Of a stretch of DNA of 43,473 nucleotides, positions 40,909-43,473 are shown one piece after another. Location: contig CALCZA010000215.1 in NCBI GenBank assembly GCA_937906475.1, positions 1 through 43,473 on the forward strand. Direction: 5' to 3'. The stretch is from an uncultured bacterium. GTDB lineage: Bacteria; Planctomycetota; UBA1135; UBA2386. The first letter of the stretch is position 1. Every line of letters begins with the position of its first letter. The position numbers and the translations under genes were made by a program. The notes below the pieces were generated by a model. That model was not told the DNA's origin, searched no databases, and saw only the letters and a program-made list of their open reading frames with translations.

Positions 40909-41419
40909 AGATCGACTCCTTGCTCGGCTCGGCGTCTTCGCCACGCATGCGCGCCGCCGCCAACTCGATCGCTTCGAAGATCTTCAGGTAGCCAGTGCAA
41001 CGGCACAGATTGCCGGCGAGGGCTTCCTTGATCTCGTCGCGCGTCGGCCGAACGTTATCCTTAAGGAGCGCATCGGCCGCCATCAGGATGCCCGGCGTGC
41101 AGTAACCGCACTGGGCAGCACCAAGGTCGGCCATGCAGTCCTGCAGGGGCGCCAAATCGCTGCCACAGGCCAGGCCTTCGACGGTCTGCACGTTCTTGCC
41201 GACGGCGTCGACCGCCAGTACCAGGCAACTGAGAACGGGAGTGCCGTCGACCTGCACCGTGCAGGTCCCGCACTCGCCAAGTTCACAGCCGTGCTTGGTC
41301 CCGGTCAGGGTCATCTCCTCACGGAGGACCTCTAGCAGGGTCTTATGTGGCACAAATGCCACCTCATGCGGCTCGCCGTTCACTTGGAACGTCGCGAGCA
41401 CCTTGTTCGGCTCGGTCAT
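40898..41419 (-). CDS. Molybdenum hydroxylase [2Fe-2S] small subunit
   Basis: A 173-residue electron-transfer subunit with two [2Fe-2S] clusters. ATG 41419 gives MTEPNKVLATFQVNGEPHEV. The plant-type ferredoxin domain has C45, C50, C53 and C65 (HGCELGECGTC ... SC), and the second domain has C104, C107, C139 and C141 (QCGYCTPG ... LCRCTGY). All eight ligands are present, so both clusters should form. It heads the three-gene unit small-large-FAD. The 158 bases upstream (41420-41577) contain no gene and must hold the promoter; I could not place it with confidence. Confidence 0.94.
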   Translation of the reverse strand: MTEPNKVLATFQVNGEPHEVAFVPHKTLLEVLREEMTLTGTKHGCELGECGTCTVQVDGTPVLSCLVLAVDAVGKNVQTVEGLACGSDLAPLQDCMADLGAAQCGYCTPGILMAADALLKDNVRPTRDEIKEALAGNLCRCTGYLKIFEAIELAAARMRGEDAEPSKESIYGS

Positions 41420-41577
41420 AGGGGGCAAGCAGGATAGCGATGCCCCTACGACAGATGAAGCCCAGAATCGCAACCGGAGCGAGACGCCGAAGCTTCTCTG
41501 GCGGTGCAAAGATGTCGCGGGTGGCTCCCAGCGGCACGCCTGCCACTCCCCTTAACAAGTCTCGACAAGGCGAACGG

Positions 41578-43440
41578 CTACTGAACCGTGATCGACAGTG
41601 CGCTCGGGAAGACCGTGCGCAAGACCGGGAACGTCGGCGCATCCGCGGTCATGCCAGTGGCATAGAACGTCAGGCCAGCCAGCCATGGCAGCGGCGGAAT
41701 CGTCAGGGTAGTCATTGCCTGCCCCGTCGCACTGAGCACGCCAACGGCACCAGGAAGGATCGGATTACCGGGGATCATCGTCAGGCTCGTCAGCCCATCG
41801 ATCTGGATCGGCAGCACCACGCCGCCCGGCAGAACCGACGGCACGTTCGACAGCGACAACACAATCAGGTAGCTGAGGCCTTCATCACCGGGGATCGACA
41901 TTTCGAGGCTGGTCGTGCCGCCAACGGTAGCTGGCGCCGTGAGCTTCAACTCAGGCTCGACGAGTTCAACAATCTGGTTGGCAGCGACATTGGTCAGGTA
42001 CTGCACCTGGCCAAGCGGCCACGTAACGCGCACGACATCCGCCGAAACATCCGTGCCGAGGCCAAAGTGCACGCGGGTGTCCGAGTGCGAGAGGTAGCCC
42101 GTGCCGCTGCGCACCCATTGGCGCTGATGCAAACTGCTCGTGGTGACTTCGATTCGCGCGCCATAACCATCACGGTTGCTGACCGTACCACGGGTCTTGA
42201 ACTTCAACCAGTTGCCACCGGCAACCGTGTTCTGCAACAGCACCACGCCTTCGGGAGAAACGATTGGCCCGGTGTCATAGCGCTGCAGAACGTCGACGCG
42301 GCCATCGTTATCAAAGTCGCCGTGCGCGTTGGTGTATTGCCACAGGAACTGGTCCATGCCGAGTGACGGCGCCACGTTTGGCCAAGCAACGTTCGACGAG
42401 GCTGGTGCGCCGGGATTGCGGTAGAAGTAGTTGGGCGCTTGCGAGTGAACAATCTGCAAGTCCTGCCAACCATCGTTGTCGTAGTCGAGGAACTTGCACG
42501 CCCAACCGACGCCACTACCAAACATGTTGTAGGTAGCGGTCGCGTTGTCGTAGGAGTTGGTAATGGGGTTCCACACCTGAAACAGGTGATCGATCGGAAC
42601 GTCGGTGCAATAGAAGTCGACCCCGCCGTCGTTAAATACGTCGAGGTAGTCAACGCCCATTCCGTCGATGGCCCAGCCCGCGCCGATCTGCGCCTGGACT
42701 GCGGTAAACGTCCCATCCGCATTGTTGTGGTAGACCTCGTTGCCCCCCCATTGCACGCCTTTGTCGTTCAACACAAGAATGTCAGGCCAACCATCTTCGT
42801 CGTAGTCCATCCAGGTAGACACCAACGCCAGGCGATTACCACCAACGCCAGCGGCCGCCGTCACGTCCGAGAAGTATCCGTCGCCAGTGTTGCGATACAG
42901 TTTGTTCGCTGCCGGGAAGCCAGTAACAGCGCTCTGGCGATTGCCGATGTAGAGATCGAGCCAACCATCGCGATCGTAGTCGCCGAAGCACGCCGAGTAG
43001 TTGGACTCGACGTTGGTCATGCCGCGAGTGACACCCTGTTCGACAAAGATCCCGCCGCCCTGATTCATGAAAATCTGGCTGAGCGTGAAGTGGTTGCCAA
43101 CGAACAAGTCGACGTTGCCATCATTGTCGATGTCGGCAGCCGACATGCAGATCACTTCTTGGCACATGCCCAGTCCGCAGCCGAATGTGATGTCGGTGAA
43201 CTGCATGCCGCCATCATTGCGGAACAACTGGAACTGCGCGCCCGGCACACCAGAGATGGCCACATCGAGGTCGCCATCGTTATCAATGTCGACCGTCGCA
43301 ATACCGGTCCCGATGAAACCACTCGCCAAGGCAACACCGTGAATGCCCAGTGGTAAAACGACAGGCTGAAAGCCTTGAGCAACCGCGGCAGCGGTAAGCA
43401 TCGACACTACGAAGACACGTTGGAGACGGTGAACTTGCAT
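41578..43440 (-). CDS. Secreted FG-GAP/VCBS repeat protein with UnbV-like region and lineage-specific C-terminal domain
   Basis: A 620-residue exported protein (signal MQVHRLQRVFVVSMLTAAAVAQ) made of about seven FG-GAP-type repeats with calcium-binding loops: DIDNDGDLD, DIDNDGNVD, DYDRDGWLD, DYDEDGWPD, DVFNDGGVD, DYDNDGWQD and DFDNDGRVD, forming a beta propeller. Residues about 400-480 (GYGARIEVTT, RSGTGYLSHSDTRVHFGLG, VRVTWPLGQVQ) match the ASPIC/UnbV module. The last 110 residues are a beta domain (LSYLIVLSLSNVPSVLPGG ... TIPPLPWLAGLTFYATG) of a kind I associate with certain planctomycete lineages and with surface or sorting roles; that link is from memory. It probably binds a polymer or acts at the cell surface. 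Complete within the window. Confidence 0.9.
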   Translation of the reverse strand: MQVHRLQRVFVVSMLTAAAVAQGFQPVVLPLGIHGVALASGFIGTGIATVDIDNDGDLDVAISGVPGAQFQLFRNDGGMQFTDITFGCGLGMCQEVICMSAADIDNDGNVDLFVGNHFTLSQIFMNQGGGIFVEQGVTRGMTNVESNYSACFGDYDRDGWLDLYIGNRQSAVTGFPAANKLYRNTGDGYFSDVTAAAGVGGNRLALVSTWMDYDEDGWPDILVLNDKGVQWGGNEVYHNNADGTFTAVQAQIGAGWAIDGMGVDYLDVFNDGGVDFYCTDVPIDHLFQVWNPITNSYDNATATYNMFGSGVGWACKFLDYDNDGWQDLQIVHSQAPNYFYRNPGAPASSNVAWPNVAPSLGMDQFLWQYTNAHGDFDNDGRVDVLQRYDTGPIVSPEGVVLLQNTVAGGNWLKFKTRGTVSNRDGYGARIEVTTSSLHQRQWVRSGTGYLSHSDTRVHFGLGTDVSADVVRVTWPLGQVQYLTNVAANQIVELVEPELKLTAPATVGGTTSLEMSIPGDEGLSYLIVLSLSNVPSVLPGGVVLPIQIDGLTSLTMIPGNPILPGAVGVLSATGQAMTTLTIPPLPWLAGLTFYATGMTADAPTFPVLRTVFPSALSITVQ

Positions 43441-43473
43441 GGATTCAACGAGCTAAGGAGCGGATGCGAGTCA

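Noticed and set aside
1..43473. tRNA (including selC), rRNA, CRISPR arrays and IS elements.
   Set aside because: Looked for T-loop motifs, direct repeats with spacers, and transposase reading frames with terminal repeats; none was convincing by eye.

Overview
The window looks like a chromosomal piece of a GC-rich bacterium from a deep planctomycete-type lineage. This is inferred from gene content: many secreted proteins and lipoproteins with Sec or lipobox signals, VIT/VWA proteins, a VWA-cytochrome P460 fusion, a Tat-exported hydroxypyruvate-isomerase-like protein, a broken formylglycine-generating-enzyme-like gene, and an FG-GAP/UnbV protein with a lineage-typical C-terminal beta domain. 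Genes are densely packed, with many ATGA or GTGA stop/start overlaps. No IS element, prophage, CRISPR array, rRNA or tRNA was recognised.

Layout. 1-9.9 kb: a partial secreted protein, an NYN RNase-like protein, arginine decarboxylase (speA) divergent from serine hydroxymethyltransferase (glyA), a thioredoxin-fold/TPR-like protein, peptidase E and an M28 lipoprotein peptidase. 10-17.7 kb, minus strand: a probable operon of VIT-VWA protein, VWA-cytochrome P460 fusion, OmpR-type response regulator, histidine kinase, then a two-domain thioredoxin-like protein. 17.9-22 kb: a membrane protein plus winged-helix regulator, a small HMA-like lipoprotein, and a large protein built of about seven 85-residue repeats. 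22.1-30.4 kb: a sulfatase-modifying-factor pseudogene, hflK-hflC, a TIM-barrel isomerase, a bifunctional FAD-monooxygenase/OYE protein (salicylyl-CoA hydroxylase type), a glycosyltransferase remnant and an exopolysaccharide sugar-phosphate transferase. 30.5-37.3 kb: Xaa-Pro aminopeptidase, a lipoprotein, rarA, a TrmH-family methyltransferase, a NUDIX hydrolase and a secreted protein. 37.4-41.4 kb: a three-gene molybdenum hydroxylase operon whose FAD subunit carries the four-cysteine insert of 4-hydroxybenzoyl-CoA reductase. 41.6-43.4 kb: an FG-GAP repeat protein.

The most notable result is two independent genes with an in-frame UGA exactly where the first cysteine of a CxxC redox or metal motif belongs: a thioredoxin-like protein (UGWC, residue 161) and an HMA-like lipoprotein (UGAC, residue 59). 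Both reading frames continue with convincing domain sequence, both UGA codons are followed by GGC, and both have a hairpin with a G in the second apical-loop position 17-22 nt downstream, as expected of a bacterial SECIS. UGA is a normal stop elsewhere in the window (for example in the ATGA overlaps), so selenocysteine is the best reading. Ordinary gene callers would truncate or miss both genes. The selenocysteine machinery (selA, selB, selC, selD) is not in this window.
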